Source: an uncultured Massilia sp. (GTDB taxonomy: Bacteria; Pseudomonadota; Gammaproteobacteria; Burkholderiales; Burkholderiaceae_D). From it: a stretch of DNA of 42,387 nucleotides. Shown here piece by piece: positions 25,266-33,874 of this stretch. Location of the stretch: positions 1-42,387 of the forward strand of contig CAJYXO010000018.1 in NCBI GenBank assembly GCA_913778765.1. Reading direction: 5' to 3'. Each line of letters opens with the position of its first letter. The stretch's first letter is position 1. A program made the translations under genes and the position numbers. The notes under the pieces are model-generated. The model was not told where the DNA came from and did no database searches. It saw only the letters and a program-made list of their open reading frames with translations.

Positions 25266-26783
25266 ATGCAAATTATGCTATCGGCAGGATTCATCCTGCT
25301 CGTCGTTATGGGCGGTATCTTTGCCCCCGATAAAATGGCCGCCGTGCTCAATGACCTGTTGGCCGTACTGACGCGCGATTTCGGCTGGCTCTACCTGTGG
25401 ATGGTGCTGGCCCTGGTGCTGTTCGCCGCCTTCGTCGCCTTCAGCCGCTACGGCGACCTGAAGCTGGGCGGCGAGGACGAGGAGCCCGAGTTTTCGTCCG
25501 GCAGCTGGTTCGCGATGCTGTTCGCGGCCGGCATGGGCATCGGCCTCGTGTTCTGGGGCGTGGCCGAGCCGATCTCGCACTACGTCACGGCGCCGCCCGG
25601 CGTCCAGTCCGGCACCGCGGAAGCGGCGAATGCCGCGATGCGCTATGTGTTCTTCCACTGGGGCCTGCACCCGTGGGCGGTGTACGGCGTGGTCGCGCTG
25701 GCGATTGCCTTCTTCCAGTATCGCCGCAACGGCGACGCCCTGATCAGCACCGCCACCAGCGCCTTGCCCTGGCGTCCGGTGCGCTCGCTGTCCGGCCTGT
25801 TCAACGGCCTGGCGGTGGTGGCGACCGCCTTCGGCGTCGCCGCCTCGCTCGGCATGGGCGCGCTGCAGATCAACGGCGGCCTGCACGCGGTGTTCGGGAT
25901 CGACATCAGCAAGCCGTGGCAGGTGGGCATCATCGTCGTCACCACCGCTATCTTCCTGGCCTCGGCGGTCAGCGGGGTCGAGAAAGGCGTCAAGCTGCTG
26001 TCGAACTTCAACATGCTGATGGCGGTGCTGCTGGCCCTGGCCGTGTTCCTGTTCGGTCCGACCGTCGCCATCATCGACACATTCAGCAATACGCTGGGCA
26101 ATTATCTGAGCGATTTCATTCGCATGAGCCTGCGCGCCACGCCTTTCCGCGACAGCAACTGGATCGGCACCTGGACCATCTTCTACTGGGCCTGGTGGAT
26201 TTCGTGGTCGCCGTTCGTGGGCCTGTTCATCGCACGCGTGTCGCGCGGCCGCACGATCCGCGAATTCATCGTCGGCACCGTGCTGGCGCCTTCGCTGCTG
26301 GCCTTCCTGTGGTTCTCGATCTTTGGCGGCAGCGCGCTGACGATGCAGATCTGGCAGCACGTGCCGATCGCCGCGGCGGTCAAGGCCGACGTCGCGACCG
26401 GGCTGTTCACGATGTTCCAGGCGCTGCCCTTCGGCCTCGCGATGTCGGTGGTCGCCACCATCCTGGTGCTGGTGTTCTTCATCACCTCCGGCGATTCGGC
26501 GGTGCTGGTGCTGGGCATGATGAGCACGGGCGGCAACCCGAATCCGCCGGCGCGCATCAAGATCGTGTGGGGCGTGCTGGTGGCCGGCATCGCCATCAGC
26601 CTGCTGCTGGCCGGCGGCCTGCAGGCGGTGCAGACCGCGACCATCGTGTTCGCCCTGCCGCTTACCTTCGTGATCGGGCTGATGGTGGTCTCGCTGTGGC
26701 GCGCCCTGCGCGAGGACTGGACCGCGGAGCACCTGCGCGAGCGCGCGATGCGCCGGCGGCTGCGCGAGATGGCGGAGCGCTAG
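25266..26783 (+). CDS. BCCT family betaine/choline/carnitine transporter
   Basis: 505 residues, about 12 transmembrane helices. It imports a trimethylammonium compound, or a similar osmolyte, across the inner membrane. The family signature is clear: GMGIGLVFWGVAEP in the third helix and WWISWSPFVGLFIARVSRGRTIREF in the eighth, with the substrate-cage Trp residues. The GMGIG sequence is that of Na+-coupled members such as BetP. No long regulatory N- or C-terminal extension is present; the tail is short and Arg-rich. AGAGGAG before the ATG supports the start. Confidence 0.93.
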   Translation: MQIMLSAGFILLVVMGGIFAPDKMAAVLNDLLAVLTRDFGWLYLWMVLALVLFAAFVAFSRYGDLKLGGEDEEPEFSSGSWFAMLFAAGMGIGLVFWGVAEPISHYVTAPPGVQSGTAEAANAAMRYVFFHWGLHPWAVYGVVALAIAFFQYRRNGDALISTATSALPWRPVRSLSGLFNGLAVVATAFGVAASLGMGALQINGGLHAVFGIDISKPWQVGIIVVTTAIFLASAVSGVEKGVKLLSNFNMLMAVLLALAVFLFGPTVAIIDTFSNTLGNYLSDFIRMSLRATPFRDSNWIGTWTIFYWAWWISWSPFVGLFIARVSRGRTIREFIVGTVLAPSLLAFLWFSIFGGSALTMQIWQHVPIAAAVKADVATGLFTMFQALPFGLAMSVVATILVLVFFITSGDSAVLVLGMMSTGGNPNPPARIKIVWGVLVAGIAISLLLAGGLQAVQTATIVFALPLTFVIGLMVVSLWRALREDWTAEHLRERAMRRRLREMAER

Positions 26784-26875
26784 CCGGCGAGTGTTCGGGC
26801 GCGAACGGTGCGGGACGGCGGACCGGGCTACACTGGGCCGCGTCGAGATTGCCGTTCGAGGTGCCTGTGCGCTAC

Positions 26876-27568
26876 ATGGATTTCAGTTCCTGGCATGGCG
26901 TGTTCACCACGCTGATGAGTCTTGCCGTCTTCACGCTGATCGGCGTCGGCGTCCGCGTGCTCATGATGCAGACCATCCAGCAGCGCCGCGAGCGCATGAA
27001 CCGCCAGATCAACGAGCGCCTGCGCACCCTGATCGCGGCTTACAAGACGCTGGGCGGTTCCTTCACCGGCCAGCTGACCGTCGACCCGACCCATCTGCGC
27101 GAACTGCGCGCGGCGCCGCCGGCCGTGGCCGGGGAGGGCGCGGCGGCGGCCACGAACTCCGACCGCGCGCGGCGCATCCGCGACGCCGTCGAAGCGGCAC
27201 TGGCCGACATCCTCCTGCTCGGCACCGAAGAACACTGCCGCCTCGCCGGCCAGGCCGCCAGCGACATGGCGGCGGGTCGGCCGATCCACACGGCGGAACT
27301 GGTGGTGTCGCTGCGCGACTTCATCCGCGAAGCCCTCGACCTGGGACCGATGCCGCGGGACGTGGCGATCCCGGCGCAGGGACCGACCCGCACCCAGGGC
27401 AGCGGCGGCGCGCGGGGCGGCGGCCGCGGAGAAGGCGGCGGTGGCGGTGGCGGTGGAAAAGGCGGCGGAGGCGCCGACGCCGGCGGCGGCATGGGAATGG
27501 GACTCGGCATGGGGCTGGGGGGCGGGACGCCGGACCGCGGCCATGCCGAGCACGAGCATGGGAGCTGA
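26876..27568 (+). CDS. Membrane-anchored hypothetical protein with Gly-rich tail
   Basis: 230 residues. One transmembrane helix near the N-terminus (VFTTLMSLAVFTLIGVGVRV) is followed by a basic segment (QQRRERMNRQINERLRTLIAAYKTLGG), then a helical cytosolic domain with LLLGTEEHCRLA. The last 55 or so residues are nearly all Gly with some Arg, Met and His, ending EHEHGS. I recognise similar proteins as conserved hypotheticals in this bacterial group but know of no function. GTG at 26867 is an alternative start. It is 92 nt after the BCCT gene on the same strand. Confidence 0.7.
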   Translation: MDFSSWHGVFTTLMSLAVFTLIGVGVRVLMMQTIQQRRERMNRQINERLRTLIAAYKTLGGSFTGQLTVDPTHLRELRAAPPAVAGEGAAAATNSDRARRIRDAVEAALADILLLGTEEHCRLAGQAASDMAAGRPIHTAELVVSLRDFIREALDLGPMPRDVAIPAQGPTRTQGSGGARGGGRGEGGGGGGGGKGGGGADAGGGMGMGLGMGLGGGTPDRGHAEHEHGS

Positions 27569-27573
27569 GCGAC

Positions 27574-27948
27574 TCAGTCGGTAACGACGTGCCACATGTT
27601 CATGGCCTTGTCGCCGGCCTTGTCGCCGGGCTTCTTGTCCTTCACGAAGGTGTAGAGCGGCTTGCCCTTGTAGGCCAGCTGCTTGCTGCCGTCCTCGCGC
27701 GTGATGCTCGAGTAGGGCGCGGCCAGCTCGCCGCTGCCGGCCTGCACGGCCGGCCAGTTGGCCGCGCAGCCGCCGGTGCAGGCACTCTTGCCGCTGTTGG
27801 CGCTGTCCTTGTCGAAGGTGTAGACGGTCATTCCCTTGGCATCGACCAGCATGCCGTCCATTTTCTTGACCGGCGCCTGGTCGGCCGCGTGGGCGGACAG
27901 GCAGAGGAGGGTGGCGAGGAATGCAAAACCTGGGCTGACTGATTTCAT
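27574..27948 (-). CDS. Secreted COG4315-type repeat protein
   Basis: 124 residues with a signal peptide (MKSVSPGFAFLATLLCLSAHA). Contains two copies of the small repeat G.TVYTFDKD and GKPLYTFVKDKKPGD, with Cys57 and Cys61 (ACTGGCAANWPAV) between them. This is the 'secreted repeat of unknown function' family, often called lipoprotein_15 or COG4315. Periplasmic role unknown. AGGAGA seven nt before ATG 27948 supports the start. It is convergent with the Gly-tail gene (5 nt apart). Confidence 0.85.
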   Translation of the reverse strand: MKSVSPGFAFLATLLCLSAHAADQAPVKKMDGMLVDAKGMTVYTFDKDSANSGKSACTGGCAANWPAVQAGSGELAAPYSSITREDGSKQLAYKGKPLYTFVKDKKPGDKAGDKAMNMWHVVTD

Positions 27949-28135
27949 GGATGTCTCCTGTGAACGTTTCAGGTCGAGAACCGCGGATGCACTGCCCGGC
28001 CATTGTAGTCGTCCCCGGAGAACCGATGCGCCGGTTTGTGTATTAGCGTACGGACAATGAAACGTGCGCAAGGGACCATGGAGCCGTACACATTGCACAA
28101 CCCGCATTTTGCGACACTTTCAAAGGAGCACGATC

Positions 28136-28213
28136 ATGGGTAAATATTTCTTGGCGTGGATTCTGGGCGTTCCGGCAATCGTTCTGGTGCTGATCTACAT
28201 GTTCTTCCATTGA
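28136..28213 (+). CDS. 25-residue membrane peptide
   Basis: A small gene with a textbook ribosome binding site (AAAGGAG, seven nt before ATG). The peptide begins MGKYFLAW, continues as one hydrophobic helix (ILGVPAIVLVLIYMF) and ends FFH. A strong intrinsic terminator follows 40 nt after the stop, giving a compact stand-alone unit. I have the impression that similar K-Y-x-L-A-W-x-L-G-V-P peptides occur in related bacteria, but cannot confirm this here. Function unknown; small single-helix peptides often modulate membrane complexes. Confidence 0.7.
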   Translation: MGKYFLAWILGVPAIVLVLIYMFFH

Positions 28214-28253
28214 TACGCGAGCGCGGCGCAGGCCGCGCCGGCAATACCAAGAA

Positions 28254-28286
28254 ACGGATCTGCGGGTTTTGCAGGTCCGTTTTTTT
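28254..28286 (+). terminator. Intrinsic terminator after the small membrane peptide
   Basis: A 10-bp stem (ACGGATCTGC with GCAGGTCCGT, one G-U pair), a 7-nt loop and six or more T. Confidence 0.88.
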
Positions 28287-28387
28287 GTGCCCTGAAGCAT
28301 GGTCGCGTGCGACGAGCTCAGCAGGACAAGCGTAGGATTATTGTAAATACGTCAGGCTATCTCTTGTAAGGGCAGAAGGTGGTATCG

Positions 28388-29812
28388 ATGAACCTCGGTG
28401 TATGCGTTTTCATCGCCGGCACGGCCGTGCTGCTTGCCGGGGCGCCAGTGGCGGCCCAGGACGGCGTCGTGCTCGACTACGGCCAGGCGCTGCGCCAGGT
28501 GGCGGCGCGCGCGGGCGCGGTCCAGGGCGCCGCACTCGACTACCAGGCCAAGCGCCTGCAGGCCGAGGCCCTGCACCGCATCGATGGGCCGGACCTGCGC
28601 CTGAACGGCTTTGCCGGGCGCATCTCGACCACGCTCAGCATCGACACCAGCCGCATCACGCAGGCGCTGGAGCCGGGCCTGGCGCCGGTGCTGGAACTGC
28701 TGCCGCCGCTGCCGGGTCTGGTGCTGCCGGAGATTCCCGACGCCGTCGAAGCGAATCGTGTGTTCAATGTCCGCACGCTGGGCCTGGGCTCGGTCTGGCC
28801 GCTGTACACTGGCGGCCGCCTGCAGGCGCTCAAGGACGTGGCCGCCGGGCGCGCCGACGAAGCCGGCGCCGCGCTGCAGACGGCGCAGGACGAGGCCGCG
28901 CTGCAGCTGGCGCAACGCTACTTCGGTGTCCAGCTTGCGCGCAAGGCCAGCCGGCTGCGCGCCAGTGCGGTGGCGGTGGCGCGCGAGCACCGACAGATGG
29001 CGCGCAAGCTCGAACGCACCGGCCTGATCGCGAAGGTCGAGCGCTTGAAGGCCGACGTCGCCGTCGACAACGCCGAGCGCGAAGCCGCCAAGGCCGCCAG
29101 CGACCTGGAAGTGGCCGATTTGGCGCTGCGCCGCATGCTGGCCGAGGACAGGGCCGTCCGGCCAGCCACCCCGCTGTTCGTCCACGAGCGCGCGGTCGGC
29201 TCGCTGGCATCCTTCGTCGACGCGACGCTGGCATCGAACGCGGCCTGGAAGCAGATCGACGGCAAGCGCCGCCAGGCTGCCGCCAGCGTCAAGCTGCAGG
29301 GCCGGGCCTTCAGCCCGACCGTGGTCGGCGTCGCCAACTACAACCTGAACCGTGGCGCCGCGGCGCGCGCCAACTGGCTGGTGGGCGTGGCGCTGAGCGT
29401 GCCGCTAATCGACCGCATCGACCGCAACAAGCTGGGCGCCGCCGCCCGCCTCGAGCAGCAGCGCGTGGAGGTGGCCGCCGAACAGGCCGGGCGCGACCTC
29501 CCCACCCTGGCCGAGAGCCAGTGGCGGGCCATGGAGGACGCGCGCCAGCATTACCTGGCGATGGCGTCGGCGATCGCGCTGGCCCAGGAGACCCTGCGCC
29601 TGGCCCAGGTCGCCTTCCGGAATGCCCAGGGCACCACCGCCGATGTCGACGACGCCTCGCTGAACCTGACCAAGACCGAGATCGAGCAGGCCCAGGCCGC
29701 CTACGACTACGTGCTGGCGCTGGCGCGCCTGCTCGGCACCGCGGGCAGTCCCGAACGGCTGGCCGAGCTGGCGCGCAGCGCGACCTACGTGGTCGAGCCG
29801 GACAAGGAGTGA
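28388..29812 (+). CDS. TolC-family outer membrane efflux protein
   Basis: 474 residues with a signal peptide (ending near APVAAQ). Two long helical, Ala- and Gln-rich repeats typical of the OEP/TolC fold (about 130-260 and 330-460) are separated by a strand region, and VWPLYTGGRLQALKDVA is a familiar OEP motif. It should form the outer-membrane channel of the tripartite export system encoded by the next three genes. ATG 28388 is preferred to the GTG nine nt upstream because AAGG then sits at a suitable distance. The following gene starts 5 nt after the stop. Confidence 0.88.
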   Translation: MNLGVCVFIAGTAVLLAGAPVAAQDGVVLDYGQALRQVAARAGAVQGAALDYQAKRLQAEALHRIDGPDLRLNGFAGRISTTLSIDTSRITQALEPGLAPVLELLPPLPGLVLPEIPDAVEANRVFNVRTLGLGSVWPLYTGGRLQALKDVAAGRADEAGAALQTAQDEAALQLAQRYFGVQLARKASRLRASAVAVAREHRQMARKLERTGLIAKVERLKADVAVDNAEREAAKAASDLEVADLALRRMLAEDRAVRPATPLFVHERAVGSLASFVDATLASNAAWKQIDGKRRQAAASVKLQGRAFSPTVVGVANYNLNRGAAARANWLVGVALSVPLIDRIDRNKLGAAARLEQQRVEVAAEQAGRDLPTLAESQWRAMEDARQHYLAMASAIALAQETLRLAQVAFRNAQGTTADVDDASLNLTKTEIEQAQAAYDYVLALARLLGTAGSPERLAELARSATYVVEPDKE

Positions 29813-29817
29813 AGAAC

Positions 29818-30795
29818 ATGGCAAACCCGAATCGCAAACGAGCGCTGGCCGCGGTGGTCGGCATCCTCTTCCTCGGCCTGCTGGGCTGGGGCCTGTACCG
29901 TTCGCTGCAGCCGGTGCCGGATGCGCTGCAGGGCCAGATGGAAGCGCAGGAGATCAACGTTTCCTCGAAGGTGCCGGGGCGGGTCGGGCAAGTCCATGTG
30001 CGGCTGGGCCAGGCGGTGGGCCGCGGGCAGCTGCTGTTCGAGCTGGACAGTCCGGAAGTGCGCGCCAAGCTGGCGCAGGCGCGGGCGGCGCGCGAGGCCG
30101 CCGGTGCGGTTGCACAGAAGGCCCAGGCCGGTGCGCGGCCCGAGGAAATCGCCGCCGCGCGCGCCAACTGGGAACGCGCCGAGGCCGGTGCGCGCCTGGC
30201 CGAGCTCACCTACAAGCGGGTCGGATCGATGGTGACCGAAGGCGTGCTGGCGCGCCAGAAGGGCGACGAGGCCCAGGCCCAGGCCCGCTCGGCGCGCGAG
30301 CTGGCGAGCGCCGCGAAGGCCCAGTACGACCTGGCGCGCCAAGGCGCGCGCAAGGAAGACAAGGAGGCCGCGCAAGCCCAGGCGCGCCAGGTCGACGGTG
30401 TGGTGGCCGAGGCCGACGCCGCGCTGGCCGAGACCCGCATCGTGGCGCCGGTCGCCGGCGAGGTGAGCAAGCTGGCGATCCAGGCCGGCGAGCTGGCGCC
30501 GCAAGGCTTTCCGGTGGTGACCCTGGTCGACCTGAACGACATCTGGGCGGTACTGGCGGTGCGCGAAGACGAGTTCCAGCCCTTCGCCATGGGCACGCTG
30601 CACGAGGCCGGCATTCCGGCACTGAAGACACGCGCCCGTTTCAAGGTGACGGCGGTGTCGGCGCTGCCGGCCTTCGCCACCTGGCGCGCGGCGCGCCCCG
30701 GAGGCACCGACCTGCGCACCTTCGAAGTACGGCTGCGTCCGACCGCGACGGTGCCGGGCCTGCGGCCAGGCATGACAGTGGTGTTCGAGCGCTGA
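29818..30795 (+). CDS. HlyD/EmrA-type periplasmic adaptor
   Basis: 325 residues. An N-terminal membrane anchor (AAVVGILFLGLLGWGLY), a lipoyl half-motif (EINVSSKVPGRVGQVHVRLGQAV), a long Ala/Arg/Gln-rich coiled-coil hairpin (about 85-205), the second half-motif (ETRIVAPVAGEVSKLAIQAGE) and a beta-barrel. This is a membrane-fusion protein bridging inner-membrane permeases and the TolC channel, close to the YbhG/YhiI type. AAGGAG overlaps the TolC stop and serves this ATG, so translation is likely coupled. Ten nt separate it from the first permease gene. Confidence 0.92.
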   Translation: MANPNRKRALAAVVGILFLGLLGWGLYRSLQPVPDALQGQMEAQEINVSSKVPGRVGQVHVRLGQAVGRGQLLFELDSPEVRAKLAQARAAREAAGAVAQKAQAGARPEEIAAARANWERAEAGARLAELTYKRVGSMVTEGVLARQKGDEAQAQARSARELASAAKAQYDLARQGARKEDKEAAQAQARQVDGVVAEADAALAETRIVAPVAGEVSKLAIQAGELAPQGFPVVTLVDLNDIWAVLAVREDEFQPFAMGTLHEAGIPALKTRARFKVTAVSALPAFATWRAARPGGTDLRTFEVRLRPTATVPGLRPGMTVVFER

Positions 30796-30805
30796 GCGGG
30801 CGACC

Positions 30806-31984
30806 ATGGCTGCCGCGTCCTCGCCCTGGTCGGCCTCGCTCGCGCGCGAGTGGGCGCGCCTGCGCGCCGACCGCTGGGACCTGGCCATGCTGGTCTGGAT
30901 TCCACTGCTGTTGTATGTGCTGACCTGGTGGATCTTCTCGGCCGGGATCGCGCGCGACCTGCCAATGGCGGTGCGCGACCTCGACCGATCGAGCCAGTCG
31001 CGCGGCCTGCTGCGCATGCTGGACCAGTCGCCGGGCCTGCGCCCGCTGCCGCTGGCCAGCGACGCCGCCGCGCTGGACGCGCTGCGCGCCGGACGCGTGT
31101 TCGGCATCCTGTCGATCCCTGAACACATGGGCGAGCGCCTGTCGCGCGGCGAGCACGTCACGCTGGGCTGGGCCTACAATGCCCAGTACCCGTCGCACAC
31201 CGGCGCCATGACGCGCGACGTACGCGCTGTGGTGGCGACGCTCTCGGCCGGCGCCGAGCTCCTGGGGCGCGTCAAGCGCGGCAGCGCAGGCGTGCAGGCC
31301 ATGCAACAGGTCGAGCCGGTGGCCATCCGCCCGGTGGGGCTGTTCAACGAAAGCGGCAGCATCGTGCCGTCGCTGGCACTGCCGGCGGTGTGGAGCCTGC
31401 TGCACATCTTCGTGGCGCTGGCGGCGCTGACCGCGGTCGGGCGCGAGCTGCGCAACGCCACCGTGCCCGAGTGGCTGGCGGCTGCCGGCGGTCGCCTCGG
31501 CGTAGCGCTGCTGGCCAAGCTGGCGATCCCGTTCGGGATGTTTCTGGCGCAGGCGATGCTGGTAAACCTGGCCTTCGGCGCGCTGCTCGGCTGGCCGGTG
31601 CTGGGCAGCTTCCTGGCGATGGCGCTCGGCACGGTGCTGCTGGTGACGTCCTGCCTGGCCCTGGGCGCCTGCCTGGTGGCCTGGAGCGGTTCGCTGCGCT
31701 CGGCGCTGTCGGCGTGCGCCTTCATCACCGCGCCGGCCTTCGCCTTTTCCGGCCAGGGTTTCCCGATGCGCGCGATGCCGCCGGCGGCGCGGGCCTGGGC
31801 CGAGGCGCTGCCGCTGACCCACTTCCTGGGACTGGTGAACAACACCTGGCTGGGCGGCGCGCCGCTGCGCTACGGCCTCGGCGCCCTGTGTGCGCTGGCC
31901 CTGTTCACGGCCGGTTTCGGCGTCGCCGGCTATCTGCGCCTGCGCACCCGGGTGCGCCAGCCTGACAGCTGGGGCCGGGCATGA
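30806..31984 (+). CDS. ABC-2 type permease (first of pair)
   Basis: 392 residues. One N-terminal transmembrane helix (LVWIPLLLYVLTWWIF), a large periplasmic loop (about 50-190) and five or so C-terminal helices: the ABC2_membrane_3 layout shared with YhhJ, YbhR and YbhS. It would form half of an export permease with the next gene, linked to HlyD and TolC. The stop overlaps the next start (ATGA, 31981-31984). No nucleotide-binding protein is encoded in the operon. Confidence 0.9.
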   Translation: MAAASSPWSASLAREWARLRADRWDLAMLVWIPLLLYVLTWWIFSAGIARDLPMAVRDLDRSSQSRGLLRMLDQSPGLRPLPLASDAAALDALRAGRVFGILSIPEHMGERLSRGEHVTLGWAYNAQYPSHTGAMTRDVRAVVATLSAGAELLGRVKRGSAGVQAMQQVEPVAIRPVGLFNESGSIVPSLALPAVWSLLHIFVALAALTAVGRELRNATVPEWLAAAGGRLGVALLAKLAIPFGMFLAQAMLVNLAFGALLGWPVLGSFLAMALGTVLLVTSCLALGACLVAWSGSLRSALSACAFITAPAFAFSGQGFPMRAMPPAARAWAEALPLTHFLGLVNNTWLGGAPLRYGLGALCALALFTAGFGVAGYLRLRTRVRQPDSWGRA

Positions 31985-33147
31985 AGGCGTTCGACGCTGC
32001 CGCACAAGCCTGGGCCCAGACCTGGCGCGCAATCCTCGGCGACAAGGCGGCGCTGCTGCTGTTCTTCATTTCCGGGATCATCTATTCGTTCTTCTATCCG
32101 CTGCCCTACAGCGGCGAGACGGTGCGCCGGGTGCCGGTGGCGATCGTCGACCAGGACAATTCCGTGCTGTCGCGCCAGCTGGTGCGCTGGACCGGCGCCC
32201 ATCCCGGCCTGGCGGTGGCCGGCGTCACCACCCGCCTTGACCAGGCCCAGGACTGGATCTGGCGCGGCGAGGCCGCCGGGGTCATGATCATCCCCCCGGA
32301 CTTCAGCCGCAAGCTGCTGGCCGGCAGTCAGCCGGAAGTGGAGGTGGGCGGACTGGGCACGTATCCGCTGTTGAACAAGGTGGTCCTGAACGGCCTGGCA
32401 GAGGTGGTGGGCACGCTATCGGCCGGCGTCGAACTGAAACGCCTGGGGGCGGCCACGCCGTCGGCAAGCCAGGCCGAGGCCCTGCGCCAGCCGGTATCGG
32501 TCGAGGCGCTGCCGATGTTCAACGTGCGCGAGGGCTACGCTTCCTACATCGTGCCGGGGGTGGTGGTGCTGTTGATGCAGCAGACCTTCCTGCTGGGGAT
32601 TGGCCTGCTGTTCGGCAGCTGGGCCAGCGAAGGGCGCTTTCCGTATGCGCCGCGCGCCGCCGCCTATGCCGGCGCGCTGGCCGCTTTCACGCTGGTGGTG
32701 ATGTTGAATGCCGCCTGGTTCTTCGGCTTCGTGTTCTGGTTCCAGGATTATCCGCGCGGCGGCAATCCGGGCGCCAGCCTGGCGCTGACTTTGCTGTACA
32801 GCGTGTGCGTGGCGGCGCTCGGCATCTGGATGGGACTGTTTTTCCGGACCCGCGAGCGCAGCGTGCAGCTGCTGGTGGCGAGTTCGATGCCGGTGCTGTT
32901 CCTGGCCGGCCTGGCCTGGCCGGCGCAGGCCTTGCCGCTGCCGCTGCAGGCGCTGCGCTGGCTGCTGCCGTCGACCGCCGGGATCGAGGGCTTCATCGCC
33001 ACCAACCAGATGGGCGCCTCGTTGGCCGAGGTCAGTCGCGAGATGCTGGCGCTGGCGGCGCTGACCCTCGCGTTCATGACGCTGGGCCTGCGCAAGTGGC
33101 GGCGCAGGCCGGCGCCGCCGGGCGCACCCGTGCCGGGTGCAAGCTGA
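31981..33147 (+). CDS. ABC-2 type permease (second of pair)
   Basis: 388 residues, same layout as its neighbour: transmembrane helix near 20-40 (LLLFFISGIIYSFFYPLPY), periplasmic domain with VPVAIVDQDNSVLSRQL, then about five helices beginning near YIVPGVVVLLMQQTF. The PYxxExVRxVPVAIVDxDxS pattern is typical of ABC-2 drug or lipid exporters. Its ATG overlaps the preceding stop by four nt, indicating coupling and a likely heterodimer. It is the last gene of the operon and is convergent with the DJ-1 gene (5 nt apart). Confidence 0.9.
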   Translation: MKAFDAAAQAWAQTWRAILGDKAALLLFFISGIIYSFFYPLPYSGETVRRVPVAIVDQDNSVLSRQLVRWTGAHPGLAVAGVTTRLDQAQDWIWRGEAAGVMIIPPDFSRKLLAGSQPEVEVGGLGTYPLLNKVVLNGLAEVVGTLSAGVELKRLGAATPSASQAEALRQPVSVEALPMFNVREGYASYIVPGVVVLLMQQTFLLGIGLLFGSWASEGRFPYAPRAAAYAGALAAFTLVVMLNAAWFFGFVFWFQDYPRGGNPGASLALTLLYSVCVAALGIWMGLFFRTRERSVQLLVASSMPVLFLAGLAWPAQALPLPLQALRWLLPSTAGIEGFIATNQMGASLAEVSREMLALAALTLAFMTLGLRKWRRRPAPPGAPVPGAS

Positions 33148-33152
33148 CCCGC

Positions 33153-33833
33153 TCAGGCCAGGAGTTTCAACAGCGCTTCCGCGCCCGCTTCCGACGAGGC
33201 CGGGTTCTGGCCGGTAACCAGCTTGCCGTCGGTGACGACATACGACTGCCAGTCGGCGCCTTTCGAATACGCGCCGCCATTCGCCTTCAGCATGTCCTCG
33301 ACCAGGAAGGGCACGACCTTGGTCAGGCCGACGCCTTCTTCCTCGCTGTTGGTGAAGCCGGTCACCTTCCTGCCCTTGACCAGCGGGCTGCCGTCGGCCG
33401 CCTTCACGTGGCGCAGCACGCCCGGCGCGTGGCAGACCGCGGCCACCGGCTTGTCGGCCTTCACCATCGCCTCGATCAGGGCGATCGAATTCCGGTCCTC
33501 GGCCAGGTCCCACAGCGGACCGTGGCCGCCCGGGTAGAACACGGCGTCGAAGTCGTCGGCTTTCACCTCGGACAGCTTGCCGGTCGAGGCCAGCACGCGC
33601 TGCGCATCGGCATCGGCCTTGAAGCGGCGCGTGGCGTCGGTCTGCGCGTCCGGCTCGTCGCTCTTCGGATCGAGCGGCGGCTGGCCGCCGGCCGGCGACA
33701 CCACCGTGATGGCGGCGCCGGCATCCTTCAGCGCGTAATACGGCGCGGCAAACTCTTCCAGCCAGAAACCGGTCTTCTTGCCGGTGTCGCCCAGCTGGTC
33801 GTGGGAGGTCAGTACCATCAGAATCTTTTTCAT
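33153..33833 (-). CDS. DJ-1/PfpI family protein (Hsp31-like)
   Basis: 226 residues, class I glutamine-amidotransferase-like fold. The nucleophile Cys134 lies in AAVCHAPGV with His135 beside it, Glu26 is in FWLEEFAAPYY, and PGGHGPLWDL is the conserved loop of the Hsp31/HchA group. Members act as glutathione-independent glyoxalases (methylglyoxal to lactate) or protein deglycases and chaperones. It lies 41 nt downstream of the CurA-like reductase on the same strand, apparently the last gene of an electrophile-defence operon under the NemR-like repressor. Confidence 0.9.
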   Translation of the reverse strand: MKKILMVLTSHDQLGDTGKKTGFWLEEFAAPYYALKDAGAAITVVSPAGGQPPLDPKSDEPDAQTDATRRFKADADAQRVLASTGKLSEVKADDFDAVFYPGGHGPLWDLAEDRNSIALIEAMVKADKPVAAVCHAPGVLRHVKAADGSPLVKGRKVTGFTNSEEEGVGLTKVVPFLVEDMLKANGGAYSKGADWQSYVVTDGKLVTGQNPASSEAGAEALLKLLA

Positions 33834-33874
33834 GCTCGTTTCCTTTCAGTGGTGGATGAAATGTCAGTCATCAA

